Assembly (NCBI RefSeq): GCF_051307055.1
Contig: NZ_CP149994.1
Location: 3,410,001-3,474,000, forward strand
Reading direction: 5' to 3'
Length of the DNA stretch: 64,000 nucleotides
Source of the DNA: Dryocola sp051307055
GTDB lineage: Bacteria > Pseudomonadota > Gammaproteobacteria > Enterobacterales > Enterobacteriaceae
The first letter of the stretch is position 1; each line of letters starts with the position of its first letter. The notes under the pieces are model-generated. The model saw only the letters and a list, made by a program, of their open reading frames with translations, did no database searches and was not told the origin of the DNA. Positions 1-8,376 of the stretch are shown one piece after another. A program made the translations under genes and the position numbers.

Positions 1-241
1 TTTGATTGAATCACCATTCTGTTAACCGGATAGTAGCAGGTATACACTATCTTTCGGAGCCTAACCATTCGTAAAAAGATCGTTCACAGCACCACTCCAG
101 GCCTGCTCTGAAGAGAAGGTTTTCGTAATTTGCGCGGACAATGCAGATAACCCAATAAAAATTAAATATTTGTATTGCGAACTCTTGCGGGTTTTTTAAG
201 CCGTACCGCGGATGTTTAATAAAGAAGGTTGAGAAATTTTT

Positions 242-1219
242 ATGAGAATTAAAGCGAATATCGAACGTATTCCTGGCGGGATGATGCTCATTCCGCTGCT
301 GCTTGGCGCGATGTTAAATACCTTCGCGCCCGACGCCGGAACTTACTTCGGCTCCTTTACTAAAGGAATGATTAGCGGCACCGTTCCTGTTCTTGCGGTG
401 TGGTTCTTCTGTATCGGTGCCTCTATCGATTTACGGGCAACCGGTACGGTGCTGCGTAAATCCGGCACGTTGGTTGTCACAAAAATTGCTGTCGCCTGGG
501 TTGTGGCAATGATTGCCGCTTCCTTTATTCCTGATGAAGGTATTCAGACAGGCATGTTTGCCGGCCTCTCCGTGCTGGCGCTTGTTTCGGCCATGGACAT
601 GACTAACGGCGGCCTGATGAACCAGTACGGCACCAAAGAAGAATCCGGCGCGTTTGTTTTAATGTCGCTGGAATCCGGCCCGCTGATGACCATGGTAATC
701 CTGGGGTCCGCAGGCCTGGCCTCCTTTGAGCCGCACCACTTTATTGGCGCCGTGCTGCCGTTCCTGATTGGCTTCACCCTGGGTAACCTGGATCACGATT
801 TCCGCGCCTTCTTCAGCAAAGCTACCCCGACGCTTATTCCGTTCTTCGGTTTTGCTTTGGGTAACACCATCAATCTGAACGTGATTATGGATACCGGGCT
901 GCTGGGCATTATGCTGGGCGTAGCGGTTATCGTGGTTACCGGGATTCCATTGATTCTGGCTGACAAATTTATTGGCGGCGGTAACGGTACCGCAGGGATC
1001 GCCGCGTCATCTGCGGCAGGCGCTGCGGTGGCAAACCCGGTCATTATTGCGCAGATTAATCCGGCGTTTGAGCCGGTGGCCGCTTCAGCCACGGCGCTAG
1101 TAGCGGCAAGCGTTATCGTCACGGCGATTCTCGTACCGATCATTACCGCACTGTACTCGCGGCGCATAGGAGGCAAGATGGAAGAAAAAGAGCTGGTGCA
1201 GCAAGCACCGCACCACTAA
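242..1219 (+). CDS. kdgT: 2-keto-3-deoxygluconate permease KdgT
   Basis: 325-aa polytopic inner-membrane protein of the KdgT family, which imports 2-keto-3-deoxygluconate (KDG) by proton symport. The sequence is a chain of about ten hydrophobic segments with glycine-rich loops (for example GGGNGTAGIAASSAAGAAVA around residues 242-261) typical of this family. Length matches E. coli KdgT (327 aa). The start is supported by a purine-rich stretch (AGAAGGTTGAG) about 8 nt upstream. The 241 bases before it should hold the promoter, but I see no clear KdgR palindrome there, unlike the pectin genes at 46-58 kb whose pathway yields KDG. It converges on the downstream aminotransferase. The family call is firm; specificity for KDG is inferred from similarity. 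Confidence 0.93.
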   Translation: MRIKANIERIPGGMMLIPLLLGAMLNTFAPDAGTYFGSFTKGMISGTVPVLAVWFFCIGASIDLRATGTVLRKSGTLVVTKIAVAWVVAMIAASFIPDEGIQTGMFAGLSVLALVSAMDMTNGGLMNQYGTKEESGAFVLMSLESGPLMTMVILGSAGLASFEPHHFIGAVLPFLIGFTLGNLDHDFRAFFSKATPTLIPFFGFALGNTINLNVIMDTGLLGIMLGVAVIVVTGIPLILADKFIGGGNGTAGIAASSAAGAAVANPVIIAQINPAFEPVAASATALVAASVIVTAILVPIITALYSRRIGGKMEEKELVQQAPHH

Positions 1220-1222
1220 AAG

Positions 1223-1248
1223 AAAAAGGAGCCGCAAGGCTCCTTTTT
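1223..1248. terminator. Bidirectional terminator between kdgT and the aminotransferase gene
   Basis: A-run, 6-bp stem GGAGCC/GGCTCC with a GCAA tetraloop, then a T-run. The flanking A and T tracts let it serve both convergent genes. Confidence 0.85.
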
Positions 1249-1251
1249 GAC

Positions 1252-2436
1252 TTACAGCGCCGACTTCAGCCGCTGCACCGCCTCATAAAGCTGCTCTTCC
1301 GTGGCCGTCGCATAGGAGAAACGCAGCGTCTTTTTATCCGCGTTATCACTGAAGAAGAACTCGCCGGGCACGTAGACCACGCCTTTCTCCAGCGTCCGCT
1401 GCAGCCACTTTGTGGTATCAAACTCGTAGCGGAATTTCGCCCACAGGAACATGCCGCCCTGCGGCTGGTTAAAGCTGATATGCTCGCCCAGCTCGTCCTG
1501 CAGGTAACGCGACAGGCTCAGGCATTTTTGCTTATAGGCATCCCGAATCAGCGCAATCTGCGGGTTCAACCGGCCCAGCGTCAGGTAAGCCGCCACCAGC
1601 GACTGCGAGAAAGAGTTGGCATGGAGATCGGTCGCCTGCTTGATGATAGCCACTTTCTGCTTCATCCATTCCGGCAGGATTAACCAGCCCACACGCAGGC
1701 CCGGCGCCAGGATTTTAGAGAAGGTTGAGGTATAGACCACGTTCTCATGATTGCCCCTTTCCGCCGCGACCTGGAAAAGCGTTTTCTGACGCTCTTCGGT
1801 AAAGCTGATGGCGCCGTACGGATCGTCTTCAATGATGACGAAATCATGCTCAACGGCCAGTTTTACCAGCTTCTCGCGGCGCTCAGCGCTAAGCGTTGTG
1901 CCGCTCGGGTTGCCAAACGTCGGCACCAGATAAACGCACTTGATGCGGGTCGTTTTAAGCAAGGCTTCCAGTTCATCAACGATCATGCCGTGCTCGTCGC
2001 CGCCTACGGATTTTACCGTCGCTTCGGTAAGGCTAAGAATTTGCAGCGTCGCAAGATAGGTCGGGCGCTCAACGACAAATACGTCTCCCGGATTTGCCAG
2101 CGCGCGAATCAACAGATCCAGCGCCTGTTGAGAACCGGAGGTGATAAGCAGTTGGTCAGGATTAGTGGTGATGCCACGCTCCCGGCACAGGGCAACAAGC
2201 TGCTGACGAAGTTCGACATTTCCTTCCGTTAAGCCGTACTGGAAAGCGTCGTTGAAGTTCTCATCCACTACCTTTTGCGTGGCCTGCGCCAGGCCTTCTT
2301 TATCAAACAGCTCCTGGGAGGGAATACCGCCGGCAAGCGAAATCACGCCCGGCATTTTGCTGTGTTTTAAAAGTTCACGGATGGCTGAAGGCTGCAGGTT
2401 CTGGATACGATGTGCGAGGTGCGTGCTGTTGCTCAT
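1252..2436 (-). CDS. PLP-dependent fold-type I aminotransferase (LysN/2-aminoadipate type, unassigned substrate)
   Basis: 394 aa from the chosen ATG, which is preceded by AGAGATAAC; an in-frame upstream ATG at 2496 would add 20 residues lacking the family start. Class I/II aminotransferase fold: substrate-binding LAGGIPS near residue 35, SGSQQALDL at 100-108, the NPSGTT segment near 176-181, EDDPYG at 203-208 and the presumed Schiff-base lysine in TSTFSKILAPGLRVGW (K241). It resembles the aminotransferase half of MocR-type proteins and stand-alone LysN-like enzymes but has no GntR DNA-binding domain. No counterpart stands at this position in E. coli K-12. Substrate cannot be read from sequence; amino acid/2-oxoacid transamination is inferred. 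Confidence 0.85.
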   Translation of the reverse strand: MSNSTHLAHRIQNLQPSAIRELLKHSKMPGVISLAGGIPSQELFDKEGLAQATQKVVDENFNDAFQYGLTEGNVELRQQLVALCRERGITTNPDQLLITSGSQQALDLLIRALANPGDVFVVERPTYLATLQILSLTEATVKSVGGDEHGMIVDELEALLKTTRIKCVYLVPTFGNPSGTTLSAERREKLVKLAVEHDFVIIEDDPYGAISFTEERQKTLFQVAAERGNHENVVYTSTFSKILAPGLRVGWLILPEWMKQKVAIIKQATDLHANSFSQSLVAAYLTLGRLNPQIALIRDAYKQKCLSLSRYLQDELGEHISFNQPQGGMFLWAKFRYEFDTTKWLQRTLEKGVVYVPGEFFFSDNADKKTLRFSYATATEEQLYEAVQRLKSAL

Positions 2437-2617
2437 ATTGTTATCTCTGATTTTCTGTTCGCTTAAAATATACATAGCAACCAAATTAATTAGCAATGCC
2501 TTTGCAGAACTAAAAGCGATGATTTTGCGAGGCGCTTTCCCAAATCACGTTCTCAGGTTCGCCCCCCGCACGGGGAGATGTTAAAGTAGGCCGAGTCGTT
2601 ATATAAAGCGAAAAACA

Positions 2618-3382
2618 ATGAACATTCATCTACTTATCGTCGACGCCCTGAACCTTATCCGCCGTATCCATGCGGTGCAGGGCTCGCCCTGCGTCGATAC
2701 CTGTCTGCATGCCCTTGAGCAGCTGTTAAGCCATAGCCGGCCAACCCACGCCGTTGCGGTGTTTGACGATGAAGACCGGCGCGAAGGCTGGCGGCATCAG
2801 GCGTTACCGGACTATAAAGCCGGACGGGCGCCAATGCCAGAATTCCTGCAGCATGAAATGCCGTCTATCCGGGAAGCCTTCGCCCGTCGCGGCGTGGCCT
2901 GCTGGCATTCGCAGGGGAACGAGGCGGACGATCTCGCGGCGACCCTTGCCGTTAAGCTCGCAGCGGGCGGCCATCGCGCCACTATCATCTCCACGGATAA
3001 AGGTTTTTGCCAGCTGCTCGCCCCCACGATTGAAATTCGCGACTACTTTCAGAAACGCTGGCTGGATGCGCCTTTTATTGCGCAACAGTATGGCGTTCTG
3101 CCCGAACAGCTGCCCGATTTCTGGGGCCTGGCAGGGATCGGCAGCAGCAAAATTCCGGGCGTGGCGGGCATTGGGCCGAAAAGCGCAACGCAGCTGATAA
3201 ACCAGTTCTCAACGCTTGAAGCGCTGTATCAGCGGCTGGATGAAGTCCCGGAAAAATGGCGGAAAAAGCTGGAAGCGCATAAAGAGAGCGCCTTTATCTG
3301 TCGGCAGGTTGCACGCCTGCAGACGGATTTAAAGCTGGACGGGAATTTGCAGCAGCTGCGGCTGCCCGCCAGCCGCTCATAA
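2618..3382 (+). CDS. xni: Flap endonuclease Xni (ExoIX)
   Basis: 254 aa, compared with 251 in E. coli. FEN-family nuclease resembling the 5'-nuclease domain of DNA polymerase I; thought to act on 5' flaps in DNA replication and repair. Visible family elements: LIVDALNLIRR at the N terminus, PDYKAGR near residue 66, the acidic metal-binding NEADDLAATLA near residue 104, STDKG near 126, and a helix-hairpin-helix-type PGVAGIGPKSATQL near 180. In E. coli it follows sdaB and precedes the fuc genes. Here it stands alone between the aminotransferase gene and rlmM, with a REP-like element after its stop. Confidence 0.95.
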   Translation: MNIHLLIVDALNLIRRIHAVQGSPCVDTCLHALEQLLSHSRPTHAVAVFDDEDRREGWRHQALPDYKAGRAPMPEFLQHEMPSIREAFARRGVACWHSQGNEADDLAATLAVKLAAGGHRATIISTDKGFCQLLAPTIEIRDYFQKRWLDAPFIAQQYGVLPEQLPDFWGLAGIGSSKIPGVAGIGPKSATQLINQFSTLEALYQRLDEVPEKWRKKLEAHKESAFICRQVARLQTDLKLDGNLQQLRLPASRS

Positions 3383-3393
3383 TGTCGATATTT

Positions 3394-3462
3394 ACGGCGG
3401 GCGGCGCTTATCCGGCCGATAACTCGATTTGCAGGTCGGGTAAGCGGCAGCGCCACCCGACG
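3394..3462. repeat. REP-like inverted repeat pair between xni and rlmM
   Basis: Two GC-rich units in opposite orientation: one with GGGCGGCGCTTATCCGGCC reading plus, the second reading minus as GGGTGGCGCTGCCGCTTACC. The pattern matches enterobacterial REP/BIME elements at convergent 3' ends. Related units occur at 13.9, 36.2 and 54.5 kb. Confidence 0.7.
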
Positions 3463-3485
3463 ATATTCACATCAAACCCCGAATC

Positions 3486-4592
3486 TTAACCACGCTCGTC
3501 GCGACGGCCGCCCACGGCCGCCCACATACGGCGCACGTGTACGGTCACTTCTTCCCGGTCATGATAAAGCTGGCGTGCCTGAATCTGCGCGCTAATGCCA
3601 TTTTCTTCAAGCTTTTCGCGCATCTGCGCAAGGTTTTGCGAAACCTCCTCATAGCGCTTTTTCATTGGCAGCTTGAGGTTAAAGATGGTTTCACGGCACC
3701 AGCCATTTACCAGCCAGGTTGTCATCAGGCTCGTCACTTTTGCCGGCTTCTCTACCATGTCGCATACCATCCAGGAGATGTTGTTGCGCGTGGGCTTATA
3801 TTTAAAACCGTCTTCACGCAGCCACGTCACCTGTCCGGTATCCATCAGGCTTTGCGCCATCGGGCCGTTATCAACGGACGAGACCCACATGTTGCGTTTC
3901 ACCAGTTGATAAGTCCAGCCGCCGGGGCAGGCGCCCAAATCCACCGCATACATGCCGTTTGCCAGGCGTTCGTCCCACTCGTCGGCGGGAATAAAGATGT
4001 GGAACGCCTCTTCGAGTTTGAGCGTTGAGCGGCTTGGCGCGTCCGACGGGAATTTAAGGCGTGGAATGCCCATATAAAACGGTGAATTGTTGTCGGGATA
4101 CGAATAGCCGGTATAGCAACAGCCGGGTGCGATAAAGAAGACGTGCACCACAGGACGTTTAGGCGTTTCGTAGTTAGTCAGCACGCCCGCTTCACGCAGG
4201 CTGGCGCGCAGCGGCACCGTCAGCTTGCGGCAGAACTTCAGCAGCTCTTTGCTTTCGTTGGTGTCGGCAACCTCAACGCGCAGATCGCCGCCCTTCTCAA
4301 CCACGCCCTGCAGCATGCCCGTAATCGGCGTGATGCGATCCTCAGGCGGCAGATCCTTTAACAACTCTCCGACAACGATCATCTGGCGAGCAAAGATCAG
4401 ATCGCTGAACGGCAGCTCGCGCGCCAGCTTGTCGGCGTCTTCCTGCTGGTAGCATTCAAAAACTACGTAGCCGCTGCTTTCTTTTACGCGCGCAAAGCCG
4501 TATACGCTCCGCTGGCCTGCTTTATCGGTAATTTCCGCCGCGCATTCTTTTTCAAAGCCCTGGCGGCAGTACAAAATAACTTTATTATTCAT
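3486..4592 (-). CDS. rlmM: 23S rRNA 2'-O-ribose C2498 methyltransferase RlmM
   Basis: 368 aa, close to the 366 aa of E. coli RlmM. It methylates the ribose of C2498 in 23S rRNA using SAM. An N-terminal THUMP-like region (residues about 1-170) precedes a Rossmann methyltransferase domain with the SAM-binding motif VDLGACPGGWTYQL (about 218-231) and WMVCDMVEKP further on. The start overlaps the ygdD stop by 8 bp, implying coupled translation in a gcvA-ygdD-rlmM order on the minus strand. The strongly conserved core makes the call secure. Confidence 0.96.
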   Translation of the reverse strand: MNNKVILYCRQGFEKECAAEITDKAGQRSVYGFARVKESSGYVVFECYQQEDADKLARELPFSDLIFARQMIVVGELLKDLPPEDRITPITGMLQGVVEKGGDLRVEVADTNESKELLKFCRKLTVPLRASLREAGVLTNYETPKRPVVHVFFIAPGCCYTGYSYPDNNSPFYMGIPRLKFPSDAPSRSTLKLEEAFHIFIPADEWDERLANGMYAVDLGACPGGWTYQLVKRNMWVSSVDNGPMAQSLMDTGQVTWLREDGFKYKPTRNNISWMVCDMVEKPAKVTSLMTTWLVNGWCRETIFNLKLPMKKRYEEVSQNLAQMREKLEENGISAQIQARQLYHDREEVTVHVRRMWAAVGGRRDERG

Positions 4593-4980
4593 GGCTTGCG
4601 CCCTTACGTTTCAGGCGCATTGCACCGATCAACATCAAAATCCAGCCGGCGAGGAAACTGACCCCGCCGACGGGTGTAACAAACGCCCACAGGCGCAAAT
4701 GCGACAGCGCCAGGCAATAAAGACTGCCGCTGAATAAAACGGTGCCGAGCGCCATAAACACGCTGCTCCAGTAAAACCAGATGCTGATGCGGCGCTGCAT
4801 AGCAACCGCAAGGCCAAAAATGGCCAGCGTATGAAACGCCTGATATTCAAGACCCGTCTGGATCCACCCCATCTCAACAACGCCGAGAGATTTACTTAAT
4901 ACATGCGCCCCAAAAGCTCCCAGGGCGACGAAAATAAAGCCGCTGATAGCGGTAAAAATCAGCATGAAACGGCTGGTCAT
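4585..4980 (-). CDS. ygdD: DUF423 inner-membrane protein YgdD
   Basis: 131 aa, same length as E. coli YgdD. A small DUF423-family protein with four predicted membrane helices; the first begins after MTSRFM and contains the family's GAFGAHVL motif (residues 21-28). Function unknown. It starts 48 nt after the gcvA stop and overlaps rlmM by 8 bp, so the three probably share a transcript. Confidence 0.93.
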   Translation of the reverse strand: MTSRFMLIFTAISGFIFVALGAFGAHVLSKSLGVVEMGWIQTGLEYQAFHTLAIFGLAVAMQRRISIWFYWSSVFMALGTVLFSGSLYCLALSHLRLWAFVTPVGGVSFLAGWILMLIGAMRLKRKGASHE

Positions 4981-5028
4981 GGTGTAACCCTAAATGTAAG
5001 GCGCAGCCGTGGCCGCGCGAAGATTTAC

Positions 5029-5946
5029 TTATTGATCGTAGCGAAAGCGGAATTTTTCCTGTTCACTGGCGGCCTTCGCCAGGATCCACTGCCGGAATGC
5101 GGCTATTTTACCGAGTTCTGCCTGACTGTCATGACAAACAAGATAAAAGGCATTTTTACTGACCAGCACGTCGTTAAACGGGCACACCAGGCGGCCCGCT
5201 TCGATTTCGGACTGCGCCATAACGTTGTTTGCCAGCGCAACGCCCTGGCCGTGAATGGCGGCCTGCAGCACCATCGCGCTGTGGCTGAAAATGGGCCCCT
5301 GCTGCACATTAATGTGGCTGACGCCCAGCTGGCGCGTATAAGTTTGCCAATCCCGCCGCGACGCATCATGTAATAAGGTGTGCTGCGCGAGATCTTCCGG
5401 CGTTTTGATCGGCCTGTCGCCCGTCAGCAGCATCGGCGAGCAGACCGGCAGCAGATACTCAGCGTACAATTTTTCCACCCGCAGGCCTGGCCAGTTTCCG
5501 CGGCCATAAAAGATAGCCACGTCGACGTCGTCTGAAAGCTTATCTTCCTGACGGTCAACGGCTTGTATACGGACATCGATTCCCGGATAAGCTGAGTTAA
5601 AGCTGGTAAGGCGAGGCACCAGCCAGTGAATGGCGAAACTTGGCAGTAAACTTACCGTCAAAGCGCCTTTTGCGCTCCTTGCCTGCAGCTTGCGCGTCGC
5701 CTCGGTGAGCTGAGAAAAAATCTCTTTAATATCGAGATAATAGCTCTGTCCTTCTTCAGTAAGCAGCAGCGAGCGGTTGCGGCGACGGAACAATTTAAGC
5801 CCTAAAAAGTCTTCCAGCGACTTAATCTGGTGGCTAACTGCCGCCTGGGTGACAAAAAGCTCTTCGGCCGCTTTAGTGAAGCTCAGGTGCCGTGCGGCGG
5901 CATCAAAAACACGTAATGCATTAAGGGGTGGTAAACGCTTGGACAT
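5029..5946 (-). CDS. gcvA: Glycine cleavage system transcriptional activator GcvA
   Basis: 305 aa LysR-type regulator. The N-terminal winged helix-turn-helix lies at about residues 20-45 (SFTKAAEELFVTQAAVSHQI) and is followed by the effector-binding domain. Near-identical in the DNA-binding half to E. coli GcvA, which activates gcvTHP with glycine, represses it with purines, and activates the divergent sRNA gene gcvB. The gcvB promoter starts about 95 bp upstream on the other strand, the canonical arrangement. The start gives the family N terminus MSKRLPPLNALRVF. Confidence 0.96.
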   Translation of the reverse strand: MSKRLPPLNALRVFDAAARHLSFTKAAEELFVTQAAVSHQIKSLEDFLGLKLFRRRNRSLLLTEEGQSYYLDIKEIFSQLTEATRKLQARSAKGALTVSLLPSFAIHWLVPRLTSFNSAYPGIDVRIQAVDRQEDKLSDDVDVAIFYGRGNWPGLRVEKLYAEYLLPVCSPMLLTGDRPIKTPEDLAQHTLLHDASRRDWQTYTRQLGVSHINVQQGPIFSHSAMVLQAAIHGQGVALANNVMAQSEIEAGRLVCPFNDVLVSKNAFYLVCHDSQAELGKIAAFRQWILAKAASEQEKFRFRYDQ

Positions 5947-6039
5947 GAGTGACAGGCTTAAATGTTAATGGCTGTTAACAAACAGGTTATTTTAATTAAC
6001 CTATTAGTTTTTTTTATCTGAGCCATTATAAATTGTCCG

Positions 6040-6068
6040 TTGAGGATGCACCAGCAAATACCTATAGT
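6040..6068 (+). promoter_or_regulatory. gcvB sigma-70 promoter
   Basis: -35-like TTGAGG, a 17-nt spacer and -10 TATAGT, ending 6 nt before the conserved first base of GcvB. The region upstream toward gcvA is where GcvA is known to bind in E. coli. Confidence 0.75.
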
Positions 6069-6074
6069 GGCGGC

Positions 6075-6280
6075 ACTTCCTGAGCCGGAACGAAAAGTTA
6101 TCTGGAATGCGTGTTCTGGAGGGCTTTTGGCTTACGGTTGTGATGTTGTGTTGTTGTGTTTGCAATTGGTCTGGCATTCCAGACCCCGGTAGCTTAGCTA
6201 CCCCTTTTTCACTTCCTGTACATTTACCCTGTCTGTCCATAGTGATTAATGTAGCACCGCTTTTAGCGGTGCTTTTTTTT
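6075..6280 (+). ncRNA. gcvB: GcvB small regulatory RNA
   Basis: About 206 nt, starting ACTTCCTGAGCCGGAACGAA as in E. coli and ending in a rho-independent terminator (GCACCGC, TTTTA loop, GCGGTGC, T-run). The G/U-rich R1 seed (TGTGATGTTGTGTTGTTGTG at about 6138-6157) and the block CACTTCCTGTACATTTACCC are intact. GcvB is an Hfq-dependent sRNA that represses many amino-acid and peptide transporter mRNAs. Position between gcvA and ygdI and orientation divergent from gcvA are canonical. The region between the seed and the second stem (about 6100-6125) differs from E. coli. Confidence 0.96.
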
Positions 6281-6289
6281 ACTCACGCT

Positions 6290-6517
6290 TTAGTGGTCAA
6301 GCTCAACCATCTCTTTCACGTCAGTACGGTTAATCTGCTGCTTGTTGCCGTTAGCATCTTTGTACGAAATCATCCCTGTCTCATTGTCGGTTTGCGGTTT
6401 ACCGTCGGAAACAATGGTGCGACCGTCGTTCGTGTGCATGACATAATTCGGGCTGGAACATGCTGAGAGTGCAAAAGTCATCATACATGCAGATACAATA
6501 GCGGCTGCCTTATTCAT
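6290..6517 (-). CDS. ygdI: DUF903 lipoprotein YgdI
   Basis: 75 aa, almost identical to E. coli YgdI. Signal peptide with lipobox LSACSS, predicted lipidated Cys at residue 20, then the DUF903 core YVMHTNDGRTIVSDGKPQ. Function unknown; small envelope lipoprotein. It converges on gcvB, whose terminator lies about 10 bp from the ygdI stop. A paralogue, ygdR, lies at 34.8 kb. Confidence 0.95.
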   Translation of the reverse strand: MNKAAAIVSACMMTFALSACSSPNYVMHTNDGRTIVSDGKPQTDNETGMISYKDANGNKQQINRTDVKEMVELDH

Positions 6518-6713
6518 AGTTCTTCTCCTTGTACATAGAGTTTAATGCTACTTAAATCTCTTCTGCTTACAGGCTGAAACCTTAGCCTAACAATTATTAG
6601 CATAACCCTCTTTGCTAACTTTGCCAGGTTAAGCAGAACAATCCGATAGTTACGGCTGGCTTGTGCGTTCTGACGAAATGCGCCACGATCGACGGACTGA
6701 AACGAGGATAATC

Positions 6714-7919
6714 ATGAAAGCATTTAATCCCGCCCATTTTCGCAGCCAGTTCCCGGCGCTGGCGGATGCGGGCGTCTATCTGGACTCTGCGGCAACCGCC
6801 TTAAAACCCCAGGCGGTGGTTGACGCCAGCCAGCAGTTCTACAGCCTCAGCGCAGGCAACGTTCACCGCAGCCAGTTCCCCACGGCGCAGCGCCTCACGG
6901 CCCGTTATGAGGCCGCGCGCGAAGCGGTGGCAACCTTGCTGAATGCTCCTTCCGACAAAGATATTGTCTGGACGCGCGGCACTACCGAGGCCATCAATCT
7001 GGTTGCCCAGTGTTATGCGCGCCCGCGCCTGCGGCCGGGGGATGAAATCATCGTCAGCGAAGCCGAACATCACGCTAACTTCGTGCCGTGGCTGATGGTC
7101 GCTGAACAAACTGGCGCGCGTATCGTTAAGCTGCCGATTGGCAAAGATTACCTTGCCGATCTCAACCAGCTTTCTGCCTTGCTCAACGCACGCACTAAAA
7201 TTCTGGCGCTGGGGCAGATGTCGAACGTCACCGGCGGCTGTCCGGATCTTGCAAAAGCTATCGGCCTTGCGCACGGCGTCGGGGCGATAGTTATGGTGGA
7301 CGGCGCCCAGGGCGTGGTGCATTGCCCGCCGGACGTTCAGGCGCTGGATATCGACTTTTATGCCTTCTCCGGCCATAAACTTTACGGGCCGACGGGCATC
7401 GGCGCGCTGTACGGCAAAACCGAGCTGCTGGCTGAAATGTCCCCGTGGCTCGGCGGCGGTAAAATGATTAGCCATGTCTCTTTTGACGGTTTCACAACCC
7501 AGGCGGTGCCCTGGCGCTTTGAAGCCGGTACGCCAAACGTTGCCGGAGTGATTGGCCTTAGCGCCGCGCTTGAATGGCTTGCAGATGTAGACGTGGCTGA
7601 AGCGGAAACTTACAGCCGCGGGCTTGCGACGCTTGCCGAAGCAGCGCTGGCTAAGCGCCCGGGTTTTCGCAGCTTCCGCTGCCAGGACTCAAGCCTGCTG
7701 GCGTTTGATTTCGCGGACGTGCACCACAGCGACATGGTCACGCTGCTGGCGGAATCAGGCATCGCGCTACGAGCCGGACAGCACTGCGCCCAGCCCCTGC
7801 TTGCCGCGCTCGGCGTAAGTGGCACGCTCCGCGCTTCTTTCGCCCCCTACAACACACAACGCGACGTGGACGAGCTGGTGAAGGCCATCGACCGTGCGCT
7901 GGATATTCTGGTGGATTAA
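6714..7919 (+). CDS. csdA: Cysteine desulfurase CsdA
   Basis: 401 aa, the same length as E. coli CsdA. PLP enzyme that takes sulfur from cysteine as an enzyme-bound persulfide and passes it to CsdE. The PLP lysine is K222 in SGHKLYGPTG, EAEHHAN lies at 117-122, and the persulfide cysteine C358 lies in RAGQHCAQPL, the same number as in E. coli. The ATG at 6714 follows AACGAGGATAATC; an upstream in-frame start at 6663 would add 17 unconserved residues. The csdE start follows the stop with no gap. Confidence 0.96.
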   Translation: MKAFNPAHFRSQFPALADAGVYLDSAATALKPQAVVDASQQFYSLSAGNVHRSQFPTAQRLTARYEAAREAVATLLNAPSDKDIVWTRGTTEAINLVAQCYARPRLRPGDEIIVSEAEHHANFVPWLMVAEQTGARIVKLPIGKDYLADLNQLSALLNARTKILALGQMSNVTGGCPDLAKAIGLAHGVGAIVMVDGAQGVVHCPPDVQALDIDFYAFSGHKLYGPTGIGALYGKTELLAEMSPWLGGGKMISHVSFDGFTTQAVPWRFEAGTPNVAGVIGLSAALEWLADVDVAEAETYSRGLATLAEAALAKRPGFRSFRCQDSSLLAFDFADVHHSDMVTLLAESGIALRAGQHCAQPLLAALGVSGTLRASFAPYNTQRDVDELVKAIDRALDILVD

Positions 7920-8363
7920 ATGACGAGTGGATTTTTAGCCGGTCATCCGTTTGGCCGCACTATTACCGAAGAGACGCTGCGCGCCACATTCGTACCGCTG
8001 CAGCAGTGGGAAGACAAATATCGCCAGCTGATCGTGCTGGGCAAACAGCTGCCTGCCCTGCCCGCGGATTTAAAGCGCGACGATATCGAGATTGCCGGCT
8101 GCGAGAACCGCGTCTGGCTCGGCCATGAGCGCGAAGCCAACGGCAAGCTGCACTTTTATGGCGACAGCGAAGGGCGCATCGTTCGGGGCTTGCTGGCGGT
8201 TTTGTTGACGGCCATTGAAGGTAAAACGGCGCAAGAGCTGCAAAGTACGGATCCGCTGGCGCTGTTTGACGAATTAGGCCTGCGCAATCAGCTTAGCGCT
8301 TCACGCAGCAGCGGGCTGGCGGCGCTGGCCGAAGCCGTGCATCAGGCCGCCAGAGAAGCGTAA
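7920..8363 (+). CDS. csdE: Sulfur acceptor protein CsdE
   Basis: 147 aa SufE-family protein. It accepts the persulfide sulfur from CsdA on a conserved cysteine, here C61 in IAGCENRVWLG, the same number as in E. coli. Its ATG directly follows the csdA stop codon, so translation is probably coupled. It converges on tcdA with no intergenic base; in E. coli TcdA (CsdL) works with the Csd pair in tRNA modification. Confidence 0.96.
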   Translation: MTSGFLAGHPFGRTITEETLRATFVPLQQWEDKYRQLIVLGKQLPALPADLKRDDIEIAGCENRVWLGHEREANGKLHFYGDSEGRIVRGLLAVLLTAIEGKTAQELQSTDPLALFDELGLRNQLSASRSSGLAALAEAVHQAAREA

Positions 8364-8376
8364 TCAGGCGCTTCTC
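8353..8376. terminator. Perfect 8-bp inverted repeat spanning the csdE and tcdA stop codons
   Basis: GAGAAGCG and CGCTTCTC flank an 8-base loop that contains the csdE TAA and most of the tcdA stop. No T-run follows, so terminator function is inferred only from the stem and its position between two convergent genes. Confidence 0.4.

Noticed and set aside
1..241. Search for a KdgR box before kdgT
   Set aside because: No GAAAC-N3-GTTTC-type palindrome is visible, so KdgR control of kdgT is not claimed.
6107..6466. 119-codon plus-strand frame across gcvB and antisense to ygdI
   Set aside because: Lies over the GcvB sRNA and its terminator, and opposite a conserved lipoprotein gene.
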